From the NCBI GenBank assembly GCA_947627055.1, contig CANQUS010000003.1, positions 1 through 64,000 on the forward strand: a DNA stretch of 64,000 nt, written 5' to 3'. This document shows, piece after piece, positions 53,615-62,478 of the stretch. Position 1 is the stretch's first letter. Every line of letters begins with the position of its first letter. The stretch is from an uncultured Clostridia bacterium (GTDB taxonomy: Bacteria; Bacillota; Clostridia; Oscillospirales; Acutalibacteraceae). Under the pieces are notes generated by a model that saw only the letters and a list, made by a program, of their open reading frames with translations, was not told the DNA's origin and made no database searches. The translations under genes were made by a program, and so were the position numbers.

Positions 53615-54808
53615 CTATCTTTTTACTACAACACCCATAATAAGGTTTTTGCAGTATTGGCACACATAATTTTCATCCACAGCACCTACTATTGAAGCAC
53701 CGCAGTATGGGCATTGATCTTTAACTATCCTTTTAGCAAGAGCAATCTTCGGCTCGCCGTCGTGCATTTCCAGCGTGCAATGTATGAGATAACCGCGCCG
53801 AATGGCGTTTCTTAATTTTTTGAGCTTATGTTTTCCATCCGTCATAATACCGTAGCCGGGCAAATATCCTACACCTGTCAAGGGTGTTTGGAGTCTTGAA
53901 AAACAGTTCGAGTAAAAGCCTGCGGCAAAAGCATCTCTCATTTTTTTAAACGTGGTGACCGCAAGCGGCATAAATATAATAAAAACTACGGAGCTGAATA
54001 CTATTCCGTCAAGTATATCCGCCCTAATCAATTCATAGGAAAACAAATGGTTTTCAGTTGAAAACAAGATTTCCCTCTGATAATTCTCATCGAAATAATG
54101 CGGTATTTCGGTCAACGTCATTAACAGACCGATAGCGGCCACAGTCGCGTTTAGAATGTAAAGCGTAGTGAATATTGCCTTCTTGGCAGTGAGCAGCCGC
54201 GCCGTATAGTAATCAGGTCTTTTCGAACCCGTTGCAAAATCACTGGTGATATTGTAAAACTTATTGTCAGTCAGTACCTTTGCAAACAAATCTGAGCTTT
54301 TGCAGTACGGACAAACTCCCGTGAAGTATATCCTCTTTTCAATATGTGCGCCGCAGTTTCTGCATTCGCACAGACACCTCTTGCTGTAAAGCTCTACGAC
54401 CTCGCCGCCGTTCTCGTTCTTAATAAGCTTAAAATTTTTCATATAAATCCATCGGTAAAAACGCAGCTGCATTCTCACCATTCGGACGCTTTTTCCTGTA
54501 ATCTCCGCAAGGTCGCCATATGGTATATAGCCATCGAGATCGCCCTCAAAATAACCTGAAAAGAAGGTGGCGTTTTTAATTTGACACCTTGAGAACGCCA
54601 TTACGCACAGCATAAAAGCACCTATAATGACCCATAGTATAGAGTCTGCCATCGACACGGCGTGCAGCGCTGTTTCAGGGTCGTCCCTATAATATGTAAA
54701 TTCAGAAATAATATAAAAGCCGCACTCTAAGACTGCAAGTACACCTATTATTGTTAAAATAACGTTTTTTACCTTCAAAAACTTTATTACCTTTCCCTTG
54801 AGATACAT
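53615..54808 (-). CDS. Membrane protein with two zinc ribbons, unknown function
   Basis: This 397-residue protein has four TM helices (about 14-35, 53-72, 205-228, 258-285). Between the TM pairs is a soluble part with IPYGDLAEITGKSVRMVRMQLR, resembling a small winged helix. It is followed by a zinc ribbon CECRNCGAH...CPYCKSSD (about residues 147-173). A second ribbon, CPYCGASIVGAVDENYVCQYCKN, ends the protein. I know of no named family. The two ribbons flanking a helix-turn-helix-like segment suggest RNA or DNA contact at the membrane, which is only a guess. It precedes the dnaE-side GNAT gene by 19 bp. Confidence 0.7.
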   Translation of the reverse strand: MYLKGKVIKFLKVKNVILTIIGVLAVLECGFYIISEFTYYRDDPETALHAVSMADSILWVIIGAFMLCVMAFSRCQIKNATFFSGYFEGDLDGYIPYGDLAEITGKSVRMVRMQLRFYRWIYMKNFKLIKNENGGEVVELYSKRCLCECRNCGAHIEKRIYFTGVCPYCKSSDLFAKVLTDNKFYNITSDFATGSKRPDYYTARLLTAKKAIFTTLYILNATVAAIGLLMTLTEIPHYFDENYQREILFSTENHLFSYELIRADILDGIVFSSVVFIIFMPLAVTTFKKMRDAFAAGFYSNCFSRLQTPLTGVGYLPGYGIMTDGKHKLKKLRNAIRRGYLIHCTLEMHDGEPKIALAKRIVKDQCPYCGASIVGAVDENYVCQYCKNLIMGVVVKR

Positions 54809-54882
54809 TGTATTCTTTATCCTTTCTTAAACAGTTCAAATCAGAGCAACACTCTCGCAGTGCGTTAGCTCTTCAGGTTTTA

Positions 54883-54904
54883 AGCGGGAGATCGTACTCC
54901 CGCT
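54883..54904 (-). terminator. Hairpin after whiA
   Basis: AGCGGGAG pairs perfectly with CTCCCGCT around a 6-nt loop; only a weak TTAAAA tract follows on the minus strand. It lies 13 bp past the whiA stop. Confidence 0.55.
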
Positions 54905-54916
54905 GAAATTTTGATA

Positions 54917-55849
54917 TTATTTATTTTCACTCAATATCTCATCAGCAAGTTCCATAATGCGCGTCATCCGGTGATTCACTCCCGAGCGGCTTATCGGCGG
55001 ATTAAGCATCTCTCCAAGCTCCCTCAGGCTACTCTCCTGATTCTCCATTCTTAAAACAGCAAGCTCATAAAGCTCCGAGGGCAATGACTCAAGCCCGTGC
55101 TTTTTCTTTAAAGCCTCAATAGCGCGGAGCTGCCGTGCCGAGGCCGCGGCAGTTTTATTGCTGTTGGCGGTTTCCGAATTGATCCGCCTGTTTATCCTGT
55201 TGCGGACAGACTTGACCATTTTCTCCTGAATGATTTCGAGCGCGGTCATCTGCGCACCGATAAATGTTAGGAAATCTGAAATGCCCTCGCTGTCCTTTAA
55301 ATATATAACAAAGCTTCCCTTGCGATTTATCATTTTCGGAGCGACCGTCAGCTCGTCTATCTCACTTATAAGATGCAGCACATCCTTTGCGAGATTTTGA
55401 AACGGTGAAACAAGCTCAAGGTGATAATCCTTCAGTGGATCAGTAACATTCCCGCATGACAAAAATGCTCCCCTCAAAAATGGCGGAAAACTCTCCTCCG
55501 ATTCAAAATTTGCTCTGTTAATTCGCAAGCTCAATTCATCATTACGATGACCAAAAAAAGCAAGAAGGGAATTTCTGTCCGGGAAATCAGGTGAGGTGAC
55601 AGTTATCAGCTTATCACTGCGTTTTTCAAGCTTCAGCGTGATATTAACATCAAAGGCGCTTCCCGTTAAAACAGTAAGCAGCTGCGAATAAAGCCTTGCA
55701 ACAGTGGAGCTTTCCGTCGCAAGCAAAGTCCTTTCGCCTCGCGGCAGCTTTGAAAAAATCGTCATTCCGTAAGCCTGCGCCTTGACCTGACTGAAAGCCC
55801 TGCATTCAATCGCCGCAAGCTCCAGTTTAGCCTCATGTGAAAACGACAT
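54917..55849 (-). CDS. whiA: DNA-binding protein WhiA
   Basis: This 310-residue protein has an N-terminal LAGLIDADG-like domain (about 1-190, FLRGAFLSCGNVTDPLKDYHLEL) and a C-terminal helix-turn-helix (NPPISRSGVNHRMTRIMELADEI). GGCGGTG favours ATG 55849, giving the usual MSFSHEAKLEL. In Firmicutes WhiA affects cell division and chromosome organisation. The rapZ-whiA pair is conserved. Confidence 0.95.
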   Translation of the reverse strand: MSFSHEAKLELAAIECRAFSQVKAQAYGMTIFSKLPRGERTLLATESSTVARLYSQLLTVLTGSAFDVNITLKLEKRSDKLITVTSPDFPDRNSLLAFFGHRNDELSLRINRANFESEESFPPFLRGAFLSCGNVTDPLKDYHLELVSPFQNLAKDVLHLISEIDELTVAPKMINRKGSFVIYLKDSEGISDFLTFIGAQMTALEIIQEKMVKSVRNRINRRINSETANSNKTAAASARQLRAIEALKKKHGLESLPSELYELAVLRMENQESSLRELGEMLNPPISRSGVNHRMTRIMELADEILSENK

Positions 55850-55876
55850 ATTCCACACCGCCTAATTATTTTTATA

Positions 55877-56740
55877 TCAGGATCTTCTCATATCCCTGTG
55901 GTGGACAGATGCACGATATCCCTTTTTCATAAGGTACTCATAAAGATACTGTGCGGTCGCGACGGAGCGATGCTTGCCTCCCGTACAGCCGATAGCTATC
56001 ATCAGCTGGCTCTTGCCCTCGTCGCAGTACAACGGCAACATATAATCAATAAGCGCTATAAGCCTTTCAAGGAATCCCTTTGTCTGATCCCACTTCATTA
56101 CGTAATCATAGACATTCTTATCAAGCCCGGTAAAATTTTTAAGCTCCGGAATATAGAACGGGTTAGGCAGGCACCTGACATCAAATATAATATCAGCCTC
56201 GGACGGTGTGCCATACTTAAAGCCGAAGGACATACAATTGACAACAAGCCCGAATGCCGCATCACCGAGAAACAGCGCGGATATTCTTTCCTTTAGCTGT
56301 GACGGTGAAAGGAATGATGTGTCAATTATATAATCCGCCCTGTCACGCACAGGTTCAAGTATTCCCCTCTCAAAGCTGACGGCATCCGATGTAGAGCCGT
56401 GATAAATGTCGCTGAGCGGGTGCTTGCGTCTCGTCTCCTTAAATCTCCTCAGGATAACGTCGTCCTTTGCGTCAAGATAAAGAATTTTGTATTGCTTATT
56501 CTCTGTCTTTAATATATCCAAGGATTCAAAAAGCGTGTCAAAAACATCACCGCCTCGAATATCGGTAACTATTGCAACCTTTTTAAGATGCGTATCCGCG
56601 GATTTTTCGCAAAGCGAATAGAATGTAGGTATCAGCACCGGCGGAATATTATCTACACAGTAGTAACCAATATCCTCCATTATTCGCATCGCGTTTGATT
56701 TTCCCGCTCCGGAAAGTCCGGTTATGATTATAAATTCCAT
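55877..56740 (-). CDS. rapZ: RNase adapter protein RapZ (YvcJ)
   Basis: This 287-residue P-loop nucleotide-binding protein has Walker A ITGLSGAGKSNAMRIMED (residues about 5-22), YCVDNIPP, VTDIRGGDVFD and CMSFGFKYGTPSEADIIFDVRCLPNPF. The C-terminal IGCTGGKHRSVATAQYL motif resembles a phosphate-binding loop. RapZ guides RNase E on GlmZ in E. coli; in Firmicutes YvcJ has a less defined role in competence and growth. It lies 14 bp after murB. Confidence 0.96.
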   Translation of the reverse strand: MEFIIITGLSGAGKSNAMRIMEDIGYYCVDNIPPVLIPTFYSLCEKSADTHLKKVAIVTDIRGGDVFDTLFESLDILKTENKQYKILYLDAKDDVILRRFKETRRKHPLSDIYHGSTSDAVSFERGILEPVRDRADYIIDTSFLSPSQLKERISALFLGDAAFGLVVNCMSFGFKYGTPSEADIIFDVRCLPNPFYIPELKNFTGLDKNVYDYVMKWDQTKGFLERLIALIDYMLPLYCDEGKSQLMIAIGCTGGKHRSVATAQYLYEYLMKKGYRASVHHRDMRRS

Positions 56741-56754
56741 GATAGCACCTCTTT

Positions 56755-57669
56755 TTACGTTCCGATAAATTTTACCTCACATTGAAGCCTTACACCCTTT
56801 TGATTATAAACCTGTTCTTTTACATTTTCAATCAGATCTTTTACATCACTGCACGTTGCGCCGCCCTTGTTTATGATGAATCCTGCATGCTTTTCGCTGA
56901 CCTGCGCTCCTCCGACGCTCTCGCCCTTCAGACCGCATTCCTCGATAAGCGCCGCCGCATAATATCCCTCGGGACGCTTAAACGTACTTCCGGCGCTGGG
57001 ATAATCGAGAGGCTGCTTGCTTTTGCGTCTGCGCATAAGCTCATCCATTTCTTCACGAATACTCCTTTGGGCTTTATGCTCCAGCTTAAAGAATACATCA
57101 GTAATTATTTGATTTTTACCGCTAAAAGCACTTCTGCGATACCCGAAGTCAAGCCCGCTGCCCTCATAGCGCTTTCTGTTGCCATTCTCATCTATATACA
57201 TCGCAGACACGGCAACATCCTTTATCTCTCCGCCATAAGCGCCCGCATTCATAAATGCCGCGCCGCCTACCGAGCCGGGAATACCCCAAGCGAACTCAAG
57301 ACCTCCGAGAGAATGATCAAGCGCAAAGCTGCATAAGGACGCAAGCGAAGCTCCCGCTCCGCAGCGAATCAAACAGTCATCTACAAGGCTGATACTCTTA
57401 AACTCGCCCCCAAGCCTTATTACAGTTCCCCTTATCCCGTTGTCGGAAACAAGGAGATTAGAGCCTTTTCCTATTATATAGTAAGGAATTTCACGTTTTC
57501 GGCATATTTTAAGGAGTTTTATAAGCGCGGCAGAATTTTGAACCACACAGTAGGCGTCGGCATTCCCGCCTATTTTAAAGCTTGTATGTCTCCGCATAGG
57601 TTCATCAAAATATGTAACAATACTTTTCTCATCGAAATCGTTCAAAAAATCATAGATAAAATTATTCAT
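56755..57669 (-). CDS. murB: UDP-N-acetylenolpyruvoylglucosamine reductase
   Basis: This 304-residue FAD enzyme makes UDP-MurNAc. RRHTSFKIGGNAD, YYIIGKGSNLLVSD, the substrate-binding GGLEFAWGIPGSVGGAAFMNAGAYG, YPSAGSTFKRPEGY (catalytic Ser) and SEKHAGFIINKGGATCSDV are present. Length and motifs match type IIa MurB from Firmicutes. It sits in the conserved hprK-PHP-murB-rapZ-whiA order. Confidence 0.97.
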   Translation of the reverse strand: MNNFIYDFLNDFDEKSIVTYFDEPMRRHTSFKIGGNADAYCVVQNSAALIKLLKICRKREIPYYIIGKGSNLLVSDNGIRGTVIRLGGEFKSISLVDDCLIRCGAGASLASLCSFALDHSLGGLEFAWGIPGSVGGAAFMNAGAYGGEIKDVAVSAMYIDENGNRKRYEGSGLDFGYRRSAFSGKNQIITDVFFKLEHKAQRSIREEMDELMRRRKSKQPLDYPSAGSTFKRPEGYYAAALIEECGLKGESVGGAQVSEKHAGFIINKGGATCSDVKDLIENVKEQVYNQKGVRLQCEVKFIGT

Positions 57670-57682
57670 AGATAAAACCTTA

Positions 57683-58405
57683 TTAAAGAGGTATATTCCT
57701 TTCTCTGAGATATGACTTAAATCTGTTTACATCGGAATTTACGATAAGCTCCTGCGGAAAGTCAATTTCCTCGAGCATTTTCATGGCATCAGTGACCTCC
57801 CCCACTCTCGTACTGAAATGGGCGTCGGAGTTTACCACTATCGGTATTGAAAGCCTTTTGCAGATTTTTGCTATTTCTAAGCAATTATGTATGGAATCAG
57901 GACGTGAGAAAAACGAATTGTTGTTTATCTCAACAAGCTTTCCCTTTTCCGCAAAACGTTTTAGAACTGTTTCATAATCATATTTAAACTTTTCTCCGCC
58001 GCTGTGACCTATAACTGTGACAAGGGGATTTTCCGCAATGTTCAACCAAAGCTTGGTGCATTTTTCTACTGAAAACTGCGTTTCTTTTATTGTTCCGCTA
58101 TGAATGGATGCGACTACCCAATCAAGTCTTGACAGAATATCGTCATTCATATCAAGTTCTCCCTCAAAATTAAGGATATTCGCTTCTATCCCCTTTAATA
58201 CCCTGACGCCCATAAATATCTGTGGAATGACATGAAGATTTTTGAAATAATAATAATGAGGCGCGCCGGGCATGGCTAGCGAATGGTCGGTTATCGCAAC
58301 GGCATAAAGCTCCTTTTCCGCGGCTGCCATTACCATCTCGGTAACGGTTGAGTATGCGTGTGTGGAGGCAATGGTGTGACAGTGAGTATCGGCAATAATT
58401 TTCAA
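57683..58405 (-). CDS. PHP-domain phosphoesterase (YcdX-like)
   Basis: This 240-residue protein starts IADTHCHTIASTHAYSTVTEM with the metal-binding H-x-H. It then has VAITDHSLAMPGAPHYYYF, GIEANILNFEGELDM and VVASIHSGT, with VIGHSGGEKF and VNSDAHFSTRVGEV near the end, all residues of a trinuclear PHP phosphatase. The start is TTG at 58405, with GGAGGG 7 nt upstream. Bacterial relatives hydrolyse phosphates; the substrate is unknown. Confidence 0.9.
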   Translation of the reverse strand: MKIIADTHCHTIASTHAYSTVTEMVMAAAEKELYAVAITDHSLAMPGAPHYYYFKNLHVIPQIFMGVRVLKGIEANILNFEGELDMNDDILSRLDWVVASIHSGTIKETQFSVEKCTKLWLNIAENPLVTVIGHSGGEKFKYDYETVLKRFAEKGKLVEINNNSFFSRPDSIHNCLEIAKICKRLSIPIVVNSDAHFSTRVGEVTDAMKMLEEIDFPQELIVNSDVNRFKSYLRERNIPL

Positions 58406-58420
58406 AAGCGACCCTCCGAA

Positions 58421-59386
58421 CTATAGTTCCAAATCTATGCTCTGCTTTTTGGTCGTTTCCGACTCATACACAAGACCGAGACTCGCAAAAAGCTCCTGAG
58501 CGGCATTGTAACCCATCTTCTTCTGCCTGTTATTCATAGCGGCGACCTCAATAATAACAGCAAGGTTACGGCCGGGCTTGACAGGAATAGTGAGAATAGG
58601 AACTTCAATACCAAGTATGTCGGTCATTTCGTTGTCTATACCCATTCTGTCATATACCTTTTTATTATCCCAAAGTTCAAGGTTAATGACCATGTCAATA
58701 TTCTCCGTCATCTTAACAGAGCCCATACCAAATATACGACGAGCATTGATAATACCTATGCCTCTCAGCTCAATAAAGTGGCGTATATTTCGTGGTGCCG
58801 CACCGACCAGTGATTTCTTGGACACGCGGCGAATCTCGACCGCATCGTCAGCTATAAGTCTGTGACCGCGCTTGATAAGCTCTATTGCCGTTTCGCTTTT
58901 ACCTACTCCACTGTCGCCAACGATAAGCAGTCCTTCACCGTAAACTTCAACAAGAACACCGTGTCTCGTGATTCTCGGAGCAAGCTCTACATTCATATAT
59001 GATACTATCGCCGCCGAAACCTCGCTTGTTGCGTCAGCTGTACGCAAAATCGGTATTTTATGATTCTCGGCAGCCGCCATAAGTTCATTATACGGCACTA
59101 TATTCCTTGTTACGATAACAGCGGGAGGCTTGAGGGCAAATATTCTGTCAATAACATGCAGTCTTTGCTCGGAGCTGAATTTATTAAGGTAAGCGTTTTC
59201 AGTATTTCCGAGAAGAAGAAGTCTTGAATTGTCAAAATAATCAAGAAATCCTGTAAGCTCAAGTCCCGGACGAAGAATATCTCTTGAGGATATCAGAATA
59301 TCATCGGGATTTCCCGGCATATATGCTGTGTCAAGTTGAAGCTCTTTTATAACATTTGTGAGAGTAACCGAAAAATTATTTTCCAT
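58421..59386 (-). CDS. hprK: HPr kinase/phosphorylase
   Basis: This 321-residue enzyme phosphorylates HPr on Ser46 and thereby controls carbon catabolite repression. It has an N-terminal domain of about 130 residues, Walker A LIVGDSGVGKSETAIELIKRGH and VEIRRVSKKSLVGAAPRNIRHFIELRGIGI. The capping loop is IPVKPGRNLAVIIEVAAMN. AGGTG upstream of ATG 59386 sets the start; the frame is open 19 codons further. It is the first gene of the hprK-whiA series. Confidence 0.95.
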   Translation of the reverse strand: MENNFSVTLTNVIKELQLDTAYMPGNPDDILISSRDILRPGLELTGFLDYFDNSRLLLLGNTENAYLNKFSSEQRLHVIDRIFALKPPAVIVTRNIVPYNELMAAAENHKIPILRTADATSEVSAAIVSYMNVELAPRITRHGVLVEVYGEGLLIVGDSGVGKSETAIELIKRGHRLIADDAVEIRRVSKKSLVGAAPRNIRHFIELRGIGIINARRIFGMGSVKMTENIDMVINLELWDNKKVYDRMGIDNEMTDILGIEVPILTIPVKPGRNLAVIIEVAAMNNRQKKMGYNAAQELFASLGLVYESETTKKQSIDLEL

Positions 59387-59512
59387 AGTATAATAGCACC
59401 TCGCAGCAATATGGTTTAATTCACATTTAGTTATATTATACATTATCCGAAACGAATTTTAAAGTATTATCCCGAAAAAATATGATAAATGTTAATTGCA
59501 ATATAAAATGTA

Positions 59513-60099
59513 TCAACTAAAAATATTTGTAAAAAATATTTCAAGTCCTATTGCAATCAATATTATGCCTCCCAATATTGACGCCTTGTTTGAAAACCTT
59601 GTTCCGAATTTTTTGCCAATGATAAGACCTGCCGTACATATGATAAATGTCACAAGCGCTATAATTAACGCGCAGACGAGCGACATAATAAGATCATACT
59701 CGGATATAGTAAAACCCACGGACAGCGCATCTATCGAGGTCGCCACCCCCTGAACGATCAGTCCTCCCAATCCTACCTTAGTTTTTTAGCAACAACGTTT
59801 TTATTTTTTATTCCCTCTGCAAGCATTTTTCCACCGATAACAAGCAGCAGTATCAGCGCTATCCAAGGTATAAATCCTTTAATTATTTCAAAATACTGTA
59901 CTACGGTATTTACGCATATCCATCCAATCATTGGCATCAAAGCCTGAAAAAACGCAAAAACTGCCGCAATCACGAATGTCTTTTTTCGTTTCATCTCAGG
60001 CTCGTTCAACCCGTTTGCAAGAGATACAGAAAAAGCATCCATAGCAAGTCCTACTCCGAGTAAAATACTGTTTGAAAAAAATAAAATATTCCACTCTAT
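59513..60099 (-). pseudogene. Second MntP-family gene, ATA start and frameshift at A6
   Basis: The frame begins after GGAGG (60108-60112) with ATA at 60099-60097, 8 nt downstream, where ATG is expected. It encodes EWNILFFSNSILLGVGLAMDAFSVSLANG, the first MntP repeat. Past residue 107 the 0 frame ends with TAG 59775-59773. A -1 shift at AAAAAA (59782-59787) restores KTKVGLGGLIVQGVATSIDALSVGF and the rest of the second repeat to 59513. So the product would be a full six-TM transporter of about 195 residues. Gene decay, a sequencing error, or recoding by slippage on the A6 run could explain it. A Mn2+ riboswitch precedes it. Confidence 0.8.
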
Positions 60100-60131
60100 T
60101 TTTTGTTCCTCCGAATTTTATAAATAGCAAA

Positions 60132-60168
60132 TAAAAAAACCAAGTACAGCATAAAACTATACTTGGTT
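60132..60168 (-). terminator. Riboswitch expression-platform terminator
   Basis: On the minus strand ACCAAGTATAG pairs with CTGTACTTGGT (one G-U) around a 7-nt loop, followed by seven Ts. It lies between the aptamer and the ribosome site of the damaged mntP copy. Confidence 0.88.
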
Positions 60169-60186
60169 AATAAACAAAATATAAAC

Positions 60187-60293
60187 CTCATGTATAGCTT
60201 TTATGTTATACATGAGTCTCGCAATTTAAAGCAAGCCAGACCCTTCGGCCAGTATGTTGACTTGCTGCGCAGTACGCTTGCTACTCCCTCATG
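60187..60293 (-). ncRNA. yybP-ykoY manganese riboswitch
   Basis: The aptamer (60211-60293) shows CATGAG GGAGTAGC at its 5' end, GTCAACATACTGG and GGTCTGGCTTGC in the middle, and GCGAGACTCATG at its 3' end. All are hallmarks of RF00080, in which the two A/G-rich loops dock and bind Mn2+. P1 pairs CATGAG with CTCATG. The same CTCATGTATA also pairs with TATACATGAG downstream (60187-60196), an alternative hairpin that would compete with P1. A terminator follows at 60132-60168. In known examples Mn2+ binding opens gene expression of Mn exporters. Confidence 0.95.
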
Positions 60294-60304
60294 GGGTATA
60301 AAGT

Positions 60305-60333
60305 ATTTTATCATAACTTTTATATGTTGTCAA
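60305..60333 (-). promoter_or_regulatory. Promoter of the riboswitch
   Basis: TTGACA (60328-60333), a 17-nt spacer and TAAAAT (60305-60310) on the minus strand; the transcript would start just before the aptamer. Confidence 0.8.
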
Positions 60334-60459
60334 TTTTTATATAAAAGCATCTTATGAGATCCTAGAAACATTTCTTACATCAATTATCGTCTGATAAAGC
60401 AGACTTTTTAAGAACCAAATAAAATAAAAAATCAATTATTTTTTTGTTTAGTTTAACGG

Positions 60460-60488
60460 TTGACTTTTTTTATTATAGGCTGTATGAT
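60460..60488 (+). promoter_or_regulatory. Promoter of the first glycosyltransferase
   Basis: TTGACT (60460-60465), a 17-nt spacer and TATGAT (60483-60488), about 130 bp upstream of the start codon. The stretch 60334-60459 is AT-rich and shows nothing else. Confidence 0.65.
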
Positions 60489-60617
60489 AACTTTGAGTGA
60501 TTTTATGTCGTATTTTATTGAATCTTGCTAATTGTGCATTATAAAAATCCTTCTATTTTATTTGAATTAAACCTAAATCGATATATTAAACTATTTTACT
60601 TAGGAGAGTTGTATTCT

Positions 60618-62435
60618 ATGAGCTTGGTAACGCTTAAGCTTCAAAACCTTATTTTTCCGAATAACAAATATTTGAATGAGCATTGGTGGCTTCAATATCG
60701 CGGCGATAGAATGTTCTTTAATAATGAAAGAAAATGCTATATCCTTCCTCAGTATCGCTTTTCTGAATTTTTCACATACTTTAATTCTTTTTCGATTAAA
60801 AAATGGAAGCACTATACTAACATTTCTAATGTCTCACTTCACTTGAAGATCAAAGGTCATTTTTTTATAAATACATTTGGTCACTATATAAGAAACAATA
60901 TTATTGAAAAGGAAATTTCCGATGATATCTATTATAATTATGATGAACCTACGGAACTTGTGATCAACTTTGAGCAGGAAAGAAGTTCTGTTGTTGCTTT
61001 TCAGATTTCTGCTCTTTCCGAATGTGAGATTTATTTCGGATATTATGCGACAGAGATCGATGAGGAGTTTGTTCGTAATGTTGATATATCCATTGCTACG
61101 ACTACCTTCAAAAAAGAGGAATATATCACTAAAAACGCAGAAATGCTAAAAAAAGAAATTCTTTACTGTGACGAGGATTTTTCAGAACACTTCTTCGTAA
61201 ATATTATTGATAATGGCAGAACACTTAACCCCAAGGACTTTAACGGAAGCAGAATGCGTGTTTTTCCTAACCAGAATGTCGGCGGTTCGGGAGGCTACGC
61301 GAGAGGTATGATCGAAGCCCTGAGGAATAAAAAAAAGCCTACCCACATTTTGCTTATGGATGACGATGTTATTATCAATCCTGAAAGCTTTAAGCGCACG
61401 TTCTATCTTCTCAGACTTTTAAAGGACGAGTTTACAGATTATTTCATCAGCGGGGCAATGCTGTTCTACGAAAAGATGAATGTACAGCATGAGGACGTTG
61501 GATATGTTCACAAGGATGGCTCATATGGTCCGCAAAAGCCCTCATTTGAGCTGCAGAAATGGGATTCCGTTGTCCGCAACGAGGAAAATTTCACAGAATA
61601 TGACGACCGATATGCCGGTTGGTGGTATTGCTGTATTCCCACAAAATATATCGAGGAAAATAATCTTCCCCTTCCGCTCTTTATTCGAGGCGATGACGTC
61701 GAGTACAGCCTGAGAAATAATGCTAAATTCATAACGCTTAACGGTATATGCATATGGCATATGGGGTTTGTTATGAAATATAATGCCGCTATGGAGTTGT
61801 ATCAGGTACACAGAAACAGTTTGATATTTCAAGCGTTTAGTGGTGTTTGCCCTGATATTGATTTTATCGAGAGAATCACAGACTTCTTTAAGGTCGAGAT
61901 TCGCAGGTTTAATTATGACAGCTGTGAGTTGTTGCTCGAATCCATAGACGACTTCCTGAAAGGACCTGACTTCCTGCTCAAACCTGATGGTGAGCGTATT
62001 ATGAAGGAACACAGCGCATTGAATGAAAAGCTTACACCGCTTTCTGATTATCCCGATATTCATGTAGATATTGATTCAATTTATAAATTTGAGCCGTTGA
62101 AGTTCTGGCAAAAAGTATTCTATAAACTTACCTATAACGGACATATTTATCCCAAATTTTTGCTTAAAGATGAGCCGGGCGTTATCGCATACGACTGGTT
62201 TAACTGCCCCAAAAAGCAGTATAAAAGAAAGGTTTTGCTCTCTGTGAATCCGTATGAAAACACAGGTGCGATACGCGTACTTTCACGCAAAAGGTTTCTC
62301 AAACTCCGACATCACTATAAAAAAACCATGAGAAATTACAATAAAAATCACAAAAGGGTCGAAAAGCAATATAGAATTCAAAGAGAGAAGTTTACCTCAT
62401 ATGAATTTTGGATGAAATACCTTGGAATAAAATAA
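60618..62435 (+). CDS. GlfT2-like galactofuranosyltransferase-type glycosyltransferase
   Basis: This 605-residue protein has a beta-sandwich N-terminal domain (about 1-160), a GT-A domain (about 165-420) and a helical C-terminal region. NQNVGGSGGYARGMIEAL contacts the nucleotide sugar, ILLMDDDVIINPE is the metal-binding D-D-D motif, and GWWYCCIPTKYI and PLPLFIRGDDVEYSLR are acceptor-side motifs. WHMGF carries a possible catalytic His. The C-terminal tail is very basic. AGGAG favours ATG 60618; the frame opens at 60525. It is similar to GlfT2, which builds galactan; the actual sugar is unknown. Confidence 0.88.
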   Translation: MSLVTLKLQNLIFPNNKYLNEHWWLQYRGDRMFFNNERKCYILPQYRFSEFFTYFNSFSIKKWKHYTNISNVSLHLKIKGHFFINTFGHYIRNNIIEKEISDDIYYNYDEPTELVINFEQERSSVVAFQISALSECEIYFGYYATEIDEEFVRNVDISIATTTFKKEEYITKNAEMLKKEILYCDEDFSEHFFVNIIDNGRTLNPKDFNGSRMRVFPNQNVGGSGGYARGMIEALRNKKKPTHILLMDDDVIINPESFKRTFYLLRLLKDEFTDYFISGAMLFYEKMNVQHEDVGYVHKDGSYGPQKPSFELQKWDSVVRNEENFTEYDDRYAGWWYCCIPTKYIEENNLPLPLFIRGDDVEYSLRNNAKFITLNGICIWHMGFVMKYNAAMELYQVHRNSLIFQAFSGVCPDIDFIERITDFFKVEIRRFNYDSCELLLESIDDFLKGPDFLLKPDGERIMKEHSALNEKLTPLSDYPDIHVDIDSIYKFEPLKFWQKVFYKLTYNGHIYPKFLLKDEPGVIAYDWFNCPKKQYKRKVLLSVNPYENTGAIRVLSRKRFLKLRHHYKKTMRNYNKNHKRVEKQYRIQREKFTSYEFWMKYLGIK

Positions 62436-62478
62436 AAGCAGCCGCACGTCAGTAAAAAACGTGCGGTTGCTTTTATTT
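62432..62478. terminator. Shared bidirectional terminator of the two glycosyltransferases
   Basis: ATAAAAGCAGCCGCACGT (62432-62449) pairs with ACGTGCGGTTGCTTTTAT (62459-62476). A/T tracts on both sides work in both directions, and both stop codons lie at its base. Confidence 0.9.

Noticed and set aside
59513-59770. Separate 85-residue membrane protein starting at TTG 59770
   Set aside because: It is the second half of the MntP-family gene, joined by a one-base frame shift; it lacks its own ribosome site.
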